Origin: Gentiana macrophylla
Taxonomy: Eukaryota; Streptophyta; Magnoliopsida; Gentianales; Gentianaceae
Direction of reading: 5' to 3'
Length of the DNA: 64,000 nucleotides
Assembly (NCBI GenBank): GCA_026214975.1
Contig: CM047808.1
Span: 5,445,262-5,509,261 of the forward strand
Shown: positions 21,560 to 32,921 of the stretch, one piece after another
Position numbering within the stretch: position 1 is the first letter of the stretch
Layout of the letters: each line of letters begins with the position of its first letter
The notes under the pieces: model-generated
Seen by the model: only the letters and a program-made list of their open reading frames with translations
Databases searched by the model: none
What the model was told of the DNA's origin: nothing
Program-made: the position numbers and the translations under genes

Positions 21560-22500
21560 ATTATGTTTTAGAAGGTGTTTTAAATTAATTACCTGTAAAC
21601 CTGTCTCAGACCCGTAATTGATCCATTTTAAAAACCTGTTTCATAAAAAAAAATAGTGTGTATTCAATTAATTTCCTCTTCAACATCGTTCCTTAAATTC
21701 TCCTTGAAATCTCTCATTGAAATTAACACTAAATTCAAATTTCAAAATTTAACAGATGAGTCTTTATCACCACCTTTCATCTTCACCACTATTTATTTTT
21801 TGGCAACACTCTTCATCCTTAGTTATTGTTTAGTTTATTTTGATTTAGTTGTTGTTTTTTTTTTGGGCAGGATAATAGCATTTTTGTTTTCTTTTGTTCT
21901 ACTATCACTTCTCTCCGCCGTACCTGCTTACAACCACCATTATCCTCCGGCTAAAACGGGTACTTATATTCTAGAGTCAAAATATGTAATTTCTTTCATA
22001 TAAACTTTCTATTTTGTTTATGACACTCTTTGAATATGCATTTTGGTGTTTTTTCGGTTCCCTTTTGCAGTGTAGAGGCCGATTTTTCGGTTCTCTTCTA
22101 TCCTCCCGCTTCCATCCGCTGTGTTCTGGCTACCTACAAGACCCATGTATTGTTTCTTTTTTATTGATTTGGATAGAATGAATATTTATTTTATTGACGG
22201 TTTCAATTTAATTTATGTTGATTTATTTCTTTGTGCTCTTTTGCAGTATAACAACATCCGCCTCATAAAGTTCCAAAATTTAGCCTTCACTTGCACTTTA
22301 TGCAACTAGCCAAAAAAAAGAGAAGGTAAATAACATGATAATTCAACCATAAATACCTTAGAATAAATACTTTAGGATATCACGTTTTCATTTTACTAAA
22401 GTCGATAGAATGAGCAATTTATTTGATGTAATGTTTTTATTCTAATAATTTTGATGTATTATTCGTTTTCTTTTTTTGTGTATCGAATTTTTCTCTTTAT
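21560..22500 (+). other. Possible captured exon-like segments, unrecognised
   Basis: Two TTTTGCAG acceptor-like sites (about 22070 and 22246) precede short open stretches, and a frame at 21656-22003 runs 115 codons, hydrophobic in its middle. Base composition shifts to pyrimidine-rich. I recognise no protein; this could be part of another gene captured by the Helitron or chance. Confidence 0.25.
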
Positions 22501-22846
22501 GTTTTTACTTTATCTATTTATTCTTTTGTTCTCTTCAGCAATATAATTGATATTTTGTTTTATTGCATCAATAGTAATAGAGTTTGAATTAGAGAAATCA
22601 GAAATGTATAGAACAGTCAATGTACCGATATAATAAGATACCAATGTGACATCAACATAACTCATTTTCTCAGTAAATTGTCTCAACTCATCAAGACAAC
22701 CATAATAATCATAATAACGGGATGGAAATTGATTCATAATACTCACATGGAAAAGGAAACAAGTAAAATTGATGTAACCGGAAGTCAATCAACCCGGATT
22801 ACGAACAATTCAGAGATTAAAATAGACACACACATCACACACACAA

Positions 22847-22852
<6 letters not shown>

Positions 22853-22921
<69 letters not shown>
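22853..22921. repeat. (GA)n microsatellite
   Basis: About 34 GA units, preceded by a short (CA)n stretch at 22826-22845. Confidence 0.95.
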
Positions 22922-23574
22922 CAGATTGAGTGATGGAATGGATTCAATGCTCTAATAATTGTGTAAGAGGAATATGCAAAATTAATTAGGAGAGAAATTT
23001 CAGGGGTATTGAATTTGAATATTGAATTGTTGATTGAATGAACTGAAGTTTTGGTATTTTTTTTATTCATTTATTATTATTTTTTTATTAAAAAAAATGA
23101 TTCAAAAGGCTTGGCAACTTTGTTGGAATGGTAGGCAAAATTTTCGGAGAATTTTAAGGGTGATACAGTAAATATCAATGTTCAGTTTTGAATGTCAATG
23201 ATCATTCGAGAATCGTATTTAAAAAGAAATTGTAGGCGGAGGCGCCTTAAGCCGATATGGGGTGGGCAACCAACTAAAAAAATATTACAATAGATTTTTT
23301 TTTTAATTTTTAAATTCACATACATATTTGAAATTGGCCTGCTTATATTTTATATATTTATTCGTTTTGAGTTATAATGTGTAAGACTAAATTTAGTAGT
23401 TATAGAGTTAAGTTTATTAGTTATATAGTGCGATAAAATTTTCATTCGTATCTCCAAATTCCTGCAAATGGCTTTCCAAAACATATAGATAGAAAGATAG
23501 ATAAAATTATCCTATTCAGGTATAACTTTGTTGTTTTAACGGAGCCGAAAGCCTATTTACTAAACTCATACACT

Positions 23575-23665
23575 AATTTTTGCTTCAAGGGAAGCTTGAA
23601 CCCATGACCTCTTGGTTTTGGGGCCTCAACTTTTATCACCAGGGTAATGCTTCATCGGTTTTGCT
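23575..23665 (-). mobile_element. SINE-like fragment
   Basis: On minus it reads CCGATGAAGCATTACCCTGG..GGTCATGGGTTCAAGCTTCC, a tRNA-like A/B-box pair of the same family as 17515-17605. Confidence 0.45.
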
Positions 23666-24259
23666 ACATAAATTTGACCAGGTTCTGTATTTGTGACAAA
23701 TAAAATTTATCTTTTATGTACAATAATAAACACTTCATCCTCTTTTACTATTGTCCAACGACTGTAATATGATGAATTAAGAATGATGTTTTTTCTTCCG
23801 AAATTTATTATATAACAATATCACTATGTTTTTTTTATTATATATTTATAATCTTACCTCCCGTGCATGATGCACGGGTTATTTGGCTAGTAACAACATA
23901 TTATAAAGCTCCATTAATCAGTGAAATTTATACTTGCCATAGGTAGCATAATTAATGATTGAATCACAAATTATAATACTAAATAATTGTGTTTCGGATC
24001 CTTTAACATATATAATTTCAATTCATTGCTTCGAATGATAATAAATTTATTACAGTATGAATCTCTTTGCCATTTGAATTAATATATCCGTTGGGGTTGG
24101 GGTTGGGGTTGATGTTGGAGAAAATTGGGCTTGCAGTCCAGTTAACGAGTGTTATCCATGATAAACGGTCTATTGCAAAATTATTTTAGAATAAGGGTCG
24201 TTATAATTTATTAGGAATTATGGTATCATTAAATTCTATGTAAGATATTGATAATGATA

Positions 24260-25382
24260 TCATGTGAATGATTAATTAATGCGCGAATTAATAATTTAAT
24301 AATTACTCAAATATATCCTTTTGGAAATAATTCTTTGATGTTTGACCAAGTCATCAAATTTACTAAGTTGATGGAATGGCAATACGAATCATGGGTGAGT
24401 GTCGTATAATGGCCAAAAGTGGCTTAGTGGGTATTTTGGATTTCAAGCTTTATAAATTCCCTTTTTGACTGGAAATTGCAAGAGATAGAAATTAGGAGAG
24501 AATAATATTCAAATTATTTTTTCATTTAGAGTAGACTTTGAAGAGAAAGTCAGAACACCGATAGAGTTCGCCGTTGTTTAACATTCGAAGTGTCACCACA
24601 TTAAAAATGTAAACCGTTGTATTTTGGAAGATAATTGTTAAGGATAGAGTGTTCGCACTTACCTCGGTTGAGTATTTATTATTTCGCTTTTGTTTTTAGC
24701 TCTGTTATAATTGCAGTATAGTAGAATGACATGTAGAAATTGTTTTGGCTCTATTGTGTATTCAATTTAGCACATACTGTGGTGTCCGTTTTCGTGTTTA
24801 TTAGATTAGTTGCCGGCCAAATGGCTAAAAAGAGTCAGCATTGCCCAAACGAAACCCAAAATCTCAGAAAGCAACAAAAGCATGTCGACAAACGTCAATT
24901 AATAATCCCTATAGATCCTAATCTTTCAACATCATAATTTGTCAAACGGCAATAAATTAAATTATTTTATACTAAATATACTACAGAAGCCAAGCCGTAA
25001 AGAATCAACTTCATATTTTTGTTTCAATTAATTATAATCCTTTGATGCCGGAGGACGTTAACGTGGTAAAAATCTTGTCAGATTTTGCTGACGTGTCTTT
25101 AAAATTGAGTAGAAAAAAATGTAATTATTTTATGAAAATTGCAGAATTCCACATTTAATTTAATTAGACAAAAATGGTGTAATCTCTTAGTTTTTTTTTT
25201 TTTTTTTTTTTTTTTGAAAGGGGTAATCTCTTGGTTAGATCAAGTTAATTATAGGATGAATTTTGTACACTTTTCTCGATTTTTTGCGTTGTCAGACCCA
25301 TGTAGGTGTAGAGACATTTTCCGCCAAAATGGATTATTTCTCTCAATTCGCCCCACTCCGACCTGAAGTATTACTTCTAAAA
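24260..25382. repeat. Left copy of a host-sequence duplication flanking the Copia element
   Basis: Runs from TCATGTGAATG through CAAATATATCCTTTTGGAAA, CAATTTAGCACATACT and GACCTGAAGTATTACTTC to the Copia breakpoint. The same order recurs at 53605-57475, where a 2.66-kb insertion interrupts it. Divergence is several percent, with small deletions in this copy. It contains promoter-like (TTTATAAATTCCC) and LTR-like wording, so it may itself be an old LTR, but that is not settled. Confidence 0.8.
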
Positions 25383-26130
25383 ACCTGCTTCTACACCAAT
25401 GGATTCTACACAAAATTTAACAGAAGTACATGCTCCCTTATTACATTCAAACACTGAATATAGGAGTCTAGTTGGCAAGCTCTTATACTTAGGCAATAGT
25501 AGACCTGACAATGCATTTGCTACACCGCAATTAAGTCAGTTTTTGGACAAGCCAAATGAAGCACACATGAAGGTTGCACACAGATTGCTCAGATACTTAA
25601 AAGCAGCACCTGGAAAAGGGTTATTTTTCCCTAGTGACAGTCCTATAAGTCTAAAATCATTCAGTGATTCTGATTGGGCTGCCTGCACAAAGACAAGAAG
25701 GTCAGTACTTATAGGGCTCCCGGCTTACCTTGGCAAATCACTCATATCTTGGAAGTCCAAGAAACAACCTACTGTTTCCCGAAGTTCCAGTGAAGCTGAG
25801 TATAGAGCCATGGCTATCACTGCCTGTGAAGTCCAATGGCTGTTATACTTACTCAAAGACTTTCATATCAACTACACTGCACCATTTCCATTGTATTGTG
25901 ACAGCTCAAGTGCACTACACATAGTGGAAAATCCTGTTTTCTATGAGAGAACAAAGCATATAGAAATAGATTGTCATTTTGTGAGGGAGAAATACCAAGC
26001 CAAGGTTCTTAAACCACTGCCAATCCAAACAGATCAACAACCAGCTGATATTTTAACCAAACCAGTCAACAAACACACACTTAGCACTCTACTACAAGCC
26101 TATCCTCTAAAAGATCTGTTCCAAGAGTAA
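25383..26130 (+). pseudogene. Copia RT end and RNase H
   Basis: Open frame 25399-26130, about 243 residues. Visible blocks: YRSLVGKLLYL near residue 26, DSDWAACTKTRRS around 90, KSKKQPTVSRSSSEAEYRAM around 120, CDSSSALHIVENPVFYERTK around 166, then HIEIDCHFVREK and ADILTKPVNKH near 220. This is the canonical RNase H and tail of Copia pol, ending with a natural stop. The N-terminal region begins mid-RT, joined to host sequence at 25382/25383. The ATG used by the frame is internal to pol and not a real start. Confidence 0.88.
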
Positions 26131-26923
26131 TGCTACCACTACTAGAATTTCTCGGATTTGTGACGGCTGTTTTCGTCACAAATTCGTCACTAACGCTCGT
26201 TTGTGACGAATCTGTGACAAAACTTATTTCCATCACGGAATACCTCGTTGCAAATTTTTGAGTCGAAATTAACTTTGTCACTAAGTTTTGTGAGAAAATT
26301 GTGATGAAAGTCATACTTTGTGACATAGTTGTGACAAAAAATTTGGTAATGAATCTGCGACAAAAATTATATTTTGCAACGAATGTGTGACAAAATTTTC
26401 CGATAAGTTTGTGATGGAGTGTTGTGTCAAAGTTGCTTCGTAAAATAGCGACAAATGTGTGAAAAAAAATACGACAATTTTGTAACCATTTTTTTTAATG
26501 AAATTGTGATAACCATATCTTACAAATTTGATATGAATTTGTGATGAATGTTTACGATAAAATTGTTACAAGATTTTAGTGATTATTATGTGATGAATTC
26601 TTGTGACAATTTTGCATTAATTTTGTGACGGTGTTTTAAAACAAAATTGCAACAAATTTTACCTATATTTGTAGCGAATTGTTGTGACAAAATCAATAGT
26701 TGCAATGAGTTTGTAACAAAATTATATTTCACATTTTTACTATTTTTATTATTTACAAAAAATATTTTCAAATAATATAAATGTTCTCTTAAAAAAACGT
26801 TTCAATAGCATAAATAATCAAAACACCTCTCCGTGGTCATGATAATGAAGCAAATCAATTTATTCATAATTGAGTCAAATAGCATTTCAAAACATGAAAA
26901 CAATATTATTCATGATTAACGGA

Positions 26924-27175
26924 CTAATACAAGAGACTAATGGTTTTATCACCGAAAACATCCCATTCTTGTGAACGAGCAATCATCTCTAAAATTGTCC
27001 CGGTCTTGTTAAACATCCTGAAGAACTTGTTTAAAATCATGACGATCTCGCTTGCACCGCTAGCACATGTCCATTGTGGCCTCTTTCGCATATCGTCCGA
27101 ATCCGGGTCCTTTGATCCTAAGATATGGTAGGACACACACATCGCTTCTTTAAACTTCTCTTCCTTGGCCACCCA
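26924..27175 (-). pseudogene. Unrecognised captured coding segment in CACTA-1
   Basis: An 82-residue frame on minus (KEEKFKEAMCVSYHILGSKD near the start, EIVMILNKFFRMFNKTG in the middle) ends in a stop near 26924. Codon use and charge pattern look coding, and it is in line with the captured exons at 27.6-29.3 kb. I do not recognise the family; it could belong to the CACTA element itself. Confidence 0.35.
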
Positions 27176-27639
27176 AAAGTAACTTCATCAACAACATTCT
27201 CAGCAACAAAGTACCTGACCAAGGTATGTAATCTTCAAATGTCAAGAATTTAGCAAAAATGAAAGAGGGAAGATAAAAGAAAAGGGAAAGTGCTTGGAAA
27301 TGAATAGTATCATTGGGAAACTCAAAACAATTTAATAAAAGAGTTATAGAAAGGAATATGTACCTCTCAAGGAACTGAAAAAAATGCCAACCCTTTCCGA
27401 GAATAATAATTCAGAGGTACCACATTGAACTATGAGTCCCACGGATATTTGAGATCCCACCAATCCTGAACCGAGTTTATTTCATGACAAGTATCCGCAA
27501 ACCTCGTGAAAACAATCATAGTTGCATTTTGGGCCATAGATTGTCGACAATTCGTGTACTACAAGAAGATTATCAAAGGAAACAAATCAGGGAAAAAGAA
27601 CATCTCTTCACAATATCTGTTGAAAGGAATCTAATAGCA

Positions 27640-27960
27640 GATCAACAGACCTCCATCATAGAAATAGCCACTACTCGTAGATCACATGTGGCGGCAGGGG
27701 GGTCAACTTTTATGGAAGCACATGTATCTGCTTGAATAGACTTTACGATAGATCTGCCTGGAGCAATTACGCTTCTGACTTTATCATTAGGGCAAAGAAT
27801 CTTGAAAGCAACTTCTTGTTGAGGCATCCTCAAGGCTGTTGTCGAAATCTCCTCATACCCTGCAGAAAAGGGATGGCCGTTTAGTGCAAAACCACTTGGG
27901 GCTGCAGCTGTAGAACGTACAAAAGAAGCCCTCCGTGAAGGAATCACATCAGGTAAATCA
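27640..27960 (-). pseudogene. Captured KH-domain RNA-binding protein fragment
   Basis: On minus: GYEEISTTALRMPQQEVAFK then ILCPNDKVRSVIAPGRSIVK and SIQADTCASIKV, followed by PPAATCDLRVVAISMME. This matches the third-KH region of plant HEN4/PCBP-type proteins (VxFKILC..DKVGGVIGKGG..IQ..TGA.I.V). The nucleic-acid-binding GxxG loop, normally GKGG, reads APGR here, so the domain would not bind RNA normally. The frame stops soon after the KH fold. Sequence upstream (SRRASFVRSTAAAPSG) fits a linker. It lies in a CACTA element with no further exons recognised. Confidence 0.7.
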
Positions 27961-28433
27961 TATTCATTCTACAAAGGAACGGCTTCAAAATGTCTGCTAC
28001 TCGACACCCATGTTCTGCCAACATTTGGTGGACAATAATTCATGCAATGCATCACAAAAATAATTTGTCAAACCTAAAAAACAAACACCCTCACCCTCAC
28101 CCCCCAAAAAAAATTTGTCATATACATAACATGACCCTTCATCAAACATGATTAATATTTTTCAGTATTATATTATTCAAACTTCCTGAATTTAACTCAA
28201 TTTCAATTGACAACCAATCTGAATAGGTCAAGCAGGGAACTGTATTGAGTTCCGCGTACTGTTAGGGAACAAATGGCAAAACGATGTCAAGAATGTAAAT
28301 GAAGGCCAAGAGAATAAAGGGATCTTGCTCTTTCTTTCACTGTTTTTTGAGATGATTGAAAATTAAAAGCATCTAAGCAACAGAAAGGAAACTGCTCATC
28401 AAGATTGTGTTACAAATCAAGAATTAAATTCAC

Positions 28434-29330
28434 CTTGAGAGCCATTCCTATAACTGCAAGAGGAAAGTCGTATGTCAGCATCAACGCAGACCATTCAGAT
28501 CCTGAGAGAATGTTAAATATGCCCCGAACCCGTATCTGCATCTCACTTAAAAAAACCAACAATAAGAATGGATGACACTCTTTTGTATGCATCTCACACT
28601 CAAACCAACAAACAGAACTACATATATTCACCATCTACTTGACTTTAATTTGAAAGCCCTGACACAGAGATGGTGCCGTGAGTCAAGTTGGTTACAAACA
28701 CCGGAGGCTTTTCGTACACACACAAAAAAAGGTCTACAATAGGGTGATCAACTTCAATACCATGGGAATAACGGGTAATAAAGGTAATTACTAAGAAATA
28801 AATTAGTTAGGAAACATTGTAGATAAGTTTGACATGCTTACGATAAAAGGCCAGTGCCTCCTCCTAACCCAATGACACCAAATGAAACCTGCAAAATGTT
28901 TGGGGAAATCATGTTTTTTCTAGGTGGTCAATAACCAAATATATTAAACAAAGACACTAATCAGTTGTCAAACGAAGTAGTAACAGTCAAACAGAGTTCA
29001 AGTGCTCATTAATCACACTTGTTTTTATCATTCATAAAAACTGAATAAAATTGAAAAGGGTCAAATATTCACCTAAAGTATATACCTTGGCGAGGGAGAA
29101 ATCTTCATCAGGGGCAGTGGCCTTCTCGGCAACGGCAACCTGAGTGGAATCAGCAGCTTTACAAACGGGTCTGATACGACGGTGATCCCAATAAGTGGTT
29201 CTTCAAAAGTGAAAATAGTGGAGTGGGGTCTGATTGTTGCTGCAGGCCGGCGTTTGAGGGGCAGAGAAACGGCAGAGAAAGGAGGAGTAGCACCGGCGGA
29301 GAGGAGATGAGCGGCGGCGGCGGAGGGGAA
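28434..29330 (-). pseudogene. Captured DUF2854-like chloroplast protein gene fragment
   Basis: Three exons on minus. The first ends at 29086 (AEKATAPDEDFSLAK, donor GTATAT) and is preceded by an S/P/R-rich transit-peptide-like stretch. The second is 28888-28842 (VSFGVIGLGGGTGLLS). The third is 28535-28434 (a YGFGAYF-like start, then ILSGSEWSALMLTYDFPLAV and IGMALK). The glycine-rich hydrophobic segment and FPLAVIGMALK are hallmarks of this thylakoid-associated family of unknown function. A one-base loss early in exon three breaks the frame. The conserved soluble C-terminal domain is missing. Confidence 0.65.
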
Positions 29331-29459
29331 TTATTCTGAAAACTGAGGGAAGAAGAGGTGCCGACTTTTAATTAGGGATTAGGTCGTATACATTTGTGGG
29401 TGTTGGGACGACGGGTGTTAGATGCGACGACTTTGTTGTCCCATTAAAGCGTTTTTAAA

Positions 29460-29870
29460 TAATATTTATCAACCGGTGAACTAACGAGCCTTGGGTTTCG
29501 AATGATTAATTCACTTACAAAACTCAGGTTTCAAATCATTAACTCATGACTAACTAACGAACCTTGAGTATCGAATCATTAACACGCTATCGGGTTTCAT
29601 ACCATGAACTCACTAACGAACCTCAGGTTTCAAATCGTCAACCGACTAATTAACGAACCCAAGGTTTTAAATCACTACTGAATAACGAAACTTGGGTTTG
29701 AAATCATCAACCGACTAATAAACGAACCATATGTTTGAAATCACTACTCTATAACAAAAAGCGGGTTAGAAAACATGAACTAATTAACTGACGAACCTCG
29801 AATTTGAAGTCTTGAACTCAATATCGACCATCATGTTTGAAATCATTACGAACTCCAACTTTAAGTTAGT
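29460..29870. repeat. Degenerate short tandem repeat in CACTA-1
   Basis: The phrase TAACGAACCTTGGGTTTCGAAT-like recurs about eight times with heavy drift (29480, 29555, 29617, 29651, 29687 and others). Confidence 0.6.
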
Positions 29871-30416
29871 TAATAAAAAAAATTAAGTAAAAACAAATAT
29901 TATTAGAAATGTTTTAATTATTAATAATATTATAAAACAAAAAAAAAACATTTTGTACAAAAATAATTAGTTAAAATAAATATTTAAAGGGACGTCTATG
30001 TCGTCTTTTTAAATAAAAAATTTTGATTACACATTAATTGATAAACTTTATAAATGTTATTCATAACATCGATAAAATTTATAAGTATTTAATAGGTTAA
30101 CATAGTCGTCCCAAAAAATGACTGAGTCGTCCCTTTAAATGACAATGTCTATGTGGATTCCAGGTTGGCAGGTTGTCGTCCTAAAAAAGAACTGTGTCGT
30201 CCCTTTAAACCAAATTAATTTCCCACCAACTCAAATATCCCTCCATTTCAATATGTCGTCCCAAAAAAGAACCCCGGCAAAATTTCCCACCAAAAAATCA
30301 TCAAAATTTGACTTTTCTCAAATTTTCTTTAAAGGGACGACATGTGGTCCAAAAAATGCCGTCCCAACAAATCCTTTTATAAAAATAGTCTTTTTATGTT
30401 TTGTCACTAATTTGTA

Positions 30417-31010
30417 GCAATGATGCCGCGAATTATTGACGAACCATTTTCATCAAAAATTTCATCACAAATCCGTGAAATTTGTAGCAATATTGTCAAA
30501 AATATGTGACAATTTAGCGCGATGTGGATGAGATATGTCGCTTAGCGTCGATTAGCAACGAAGACTTTTATGACCAATACATTTTGTCACATTATTCTCA
30601 CAAATTATGGCACCCAAATTTGGCGCAAAGATTTGTGACAGAATAATCACATACGTTTTGCCACGTACATATTTTGTCACAATGTTGTCTCAATTTATTG
30701 CAAAAAAATGAATTATGCGGTTTGTCACTGATTCGTAGCAATATTGTCTAAAATATGTGACGATTTTGTGATGTGGACAGATATGTCGGTTAGCGTCAGA
30801 TTAGCAACGAAGACTTTTATGACCAAACCAGTTTGTCACAAAATTCTCACAAATTATGGCGCCCGAATTTGGCGCAAAGATTTGTGACAAAATAGTCACA
30901 TACATTTTGCTACATACATATTTTGTCACAATCTTGTCTAAATTTATTGCAAGAAAAAGAATAATGCGGTTTGTCCCTAATTCGTAGCAATATTGTCGAA
31001 AATTTGTGAC
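30417..31010. repeat. Two-copy 290-bp tandem repeat in the CACTA-1 right end
   Basis: Copy 1 (about 30400-30715) and copy 2 (about 30718-30985) share TTAGCAACGAAGACTTTTAT, AATTTGGCGCAAAGATTTGT and the GTCACA-type subterminal motifs. Likely a duplicated transposase-binding region. Confidence 0.75.
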
Positions 31011-31135
31011 GAATAGTTTTCATCACAAAAATTCGTCACAAATCCAGGAAATTCTAGTAGTGTACAAGGATTGGACGGTTGTTGGCAAGCTGTTCATGGT
31101 CTTCAGCCCTTCCAGCTTGAAGGGGAGGGGGGGGG

Positions 31136-32510
31136 TGTTAAGGGTGAAATTATATGATTTATAACGCTACATTTTATAATGTTTTCCCCCGTATTCGTAT
31201 TAATCGCTTGGGAATTAAGTGTTTAAATGAATTATCGAGCAAATGACATTTTTAATGAGTTAATCGCAAAGTTGGTGAATTTATATGTTTTAATTATGAT
31301 TTTATGGTTATTGGAATTATGTTACGCTTTGCGGTGTTTTTGATATGATGTAGATACATGTTGGAGGCTAAATTGATGATCAATGTTGATATAATTCGAG
31401 CTAAATCAAGATAGAGATGAGAAAAGAAGGATAAAGATGGAGAAAAAGAGATAGAGATCAAGAAATCGAAATTTAGTCATATTGGACTGGCGTCCAGGTC
31501 CCGTCCAGTGGACGGGCGTTTGATCAAGTGGACGAGCGTCCATGAGGGTATTTTACATTCAGCAAGTTTGGACGCAGGGTGGACGCTAGATCAAACGGGC
31601 GTCTGAAGGAGATTCGGCCCGACTCAAAGTTCAAAACAGATCGGACGAGCGTTCAGAAGAATGGACGGGCGTCCATGGCCGACTGAAGCACCACCGACCT
31701 AGCTTATGACCTAGCCGACTTATTCACCTATTTAAGCAGCAGCGCCCCAAACCTAGCACACACATAGAGATACGCATAGAGACATTGAGAGAGTCGAAAA
31801 TTCATCTTATAAACAGTAGCAGTTCGTTCTTTCTTTTTGCTTTTATTTTATGCAATCAAAACAATTTGTTGATTTCAAGACTATTATGAGTAGCTAAACT
31901 CCCGGTTGGACGAACGGGTGAAGCAATTCGAGAGGTGGTTGGTTGCCTTATTTTCTCACTGCGTTTGCAAACAATAAAAGGTCGATTTTTATTAAGCGCT
32001 ATTTTGTGCTTCATATCGATAGATAAAGCCTGTGATAATTGTTTGACGATAGTTGAATGAATTCTAGATCACCGCAATAGCAATCGCTTTAATCGATTTG
32101 TCTAAAACGGAAGTTATCAAATTGTTAACCTAGATAATAGATTCAAAGAATTTGTGCCTATCGTGCTTAAATAATCAATCTTTGATAAAAGTTGATAAAC
32201 AGATTATCTAAGGAATTAGTAATTTGCATTGGGTATAGGTTAATCTTGGCCTTTAGTAATTTGCATGCGTAGGGCGTTAGAAGCTTTTACCGCTATCTTG
32301 AATTGTGGATCCTGTTCATTCGCTTTCTCCCCATTATTTGATAAACCTAGAATTGTTATTCGTGACACTTTTTGCCTAAACTTTAATACACATTCAACCT
32401 CACGCCTCGTGGGATCGACCGAATAATCGCTTTACTACAAGCTTTGCACTTGAGCGACTAACCGGATTTTTATTACTTGTCTTTTGTTTCGCTTACAAAA
32501 ATCCACCACA
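31136..32510 (+). repeat. Athila 5' LTR
   Basis: TGTTAAGGG..CCACCACA, 1375 bp. It holds a GGACG-type motif cluster (31490-31690) and a TATA-like TATTTAAG at 31729-31736, so the RNA start is expected near 31760. Confidence 0.92.
31490..31690. promoter_or_regulatory. GGACGNNCGTCC motif cluster, LTR promoter
   Basis: Several near-palindromes (GGACGGGCGTCC, GGACGAGCGTCC) and half-sites within 200 bp, 40-240 bp upstream of the TATA-like box. The 3' LTR has the same cluster at about 52240-52440. Confidence 0.5.
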
Positions 32511-32516
32511 AGTTTT

Positions 32517-32534
32517 TGGCGCCGTTGCCGGGGA
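32517..32534 (+). other. Primer-binding site (tRNA-Asp)
   Basis: TGGCGCCGTTGCCGGGGA begins six bases after the 5' LTR and complements the plant tRNA-Asp 3' end, typical of Athila elements. Confidence 0.85.
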
Positions 32535-32664
32535 ACTTGGCACGGTTTTATGTGTTTTTAGCATAAGATTTAGGTAGATCAATCGCTGCTGTTTTAGTTA
32601 GGGTTTAAGGTTTTCCCTTAATAGCTTCTTTTCTGCAATTTTCCGCTTCTGTTCTTGTTTTCCC

Positions 32665-32870
32665 AGTACCAAACGAGCGTCTGGATCTTGGACGCCCGTC
32701 CGCTGGAAATTTTCGATCCAATTTATTTTTATTCACTCAAACGCGGCGCCCATAATATTTGGGCGCCCGTTCGGTATTCGCCAACCGGACGAGCGTTTGT
32801 GTCACTAAACGCCCGTCCAGCCAAATCCCACCCAGACGCCCGTCCATAACCTTGGACGCCCGTCTGTCTT
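32665..32870. promoter_or_regulatory. GGACGNNCGTCC motif cluster before gag
   Basis: GGACGCCCGTCC at about 32690, ACGAGCGTTT, ACGCCCGTCCAG, GACGCCCGTCCA and GGACGCCCGTCT within 200 bp, in the untranslated leader between the PBS and gag. Confidence 0.45.
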
Positions 32871-32921
32871 CCTGACTCCTTTCTTCTCTTTCTCTTACTC
32901 TCCTTAGTTTGACTTCGTTAT

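Larger units (their letters stand above)
13578..23890 (+). mobile_element. Probable Helitron (10.3 kb) carrying host gene fragments
   Basis: The 3' end is textbook: a 9-bp hairpin CCCGTGCAT (23860-23868)/ATGCACGGG (23870-23878), 12 nt later CTAG at 23887-23890, then a host T. The 5' side near 13578 has an AT tract, ACTAGTGAGTTCCGGCCGTG and a CCGTGC..GCACGG stem matching the 3' hairpin. The expected 5' TC reads TT, which could be a decayed cytosine. No Rep/helicase frame is visible, so it is non-autonomous. It carries a DUF493-like fragment, SINEs and hAT-like insertions. The two ends could belong to different elements. Confidence 0.55.
26137..31062. mobile_element. CACTA element 1 (4.9 kb, non-autonomous, with captured exons)
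   Basis: Ends CACTACTAGAATTTC / GAAATTCTAGTAGTG are perfect; the 3-bp duplication TAC lies at 26134-26136 and 31063-31065. Subterminal repeats of TTTGTGACGAA/GTCACAAATT type fill 26150-26740 and 30400-31050. No TNP2 or TnpA frame is found. The middle, on minus, holds at least two recognisable host gene fragments (KH, DUF2854) and one unknown one. Confidence 0.92.

Noticed and set aside
22810..23070. 86-codon minus-strand frame with LSLSLSLS
   Set aside because: A translation of the (GA)n microsatellite and its flanks.
24091..24115. GGGGTT repeats resembling telomeric DNA
   Set aside because: Only about three to four units of a non-plant telomere word; too short to be an interstitial telomere.
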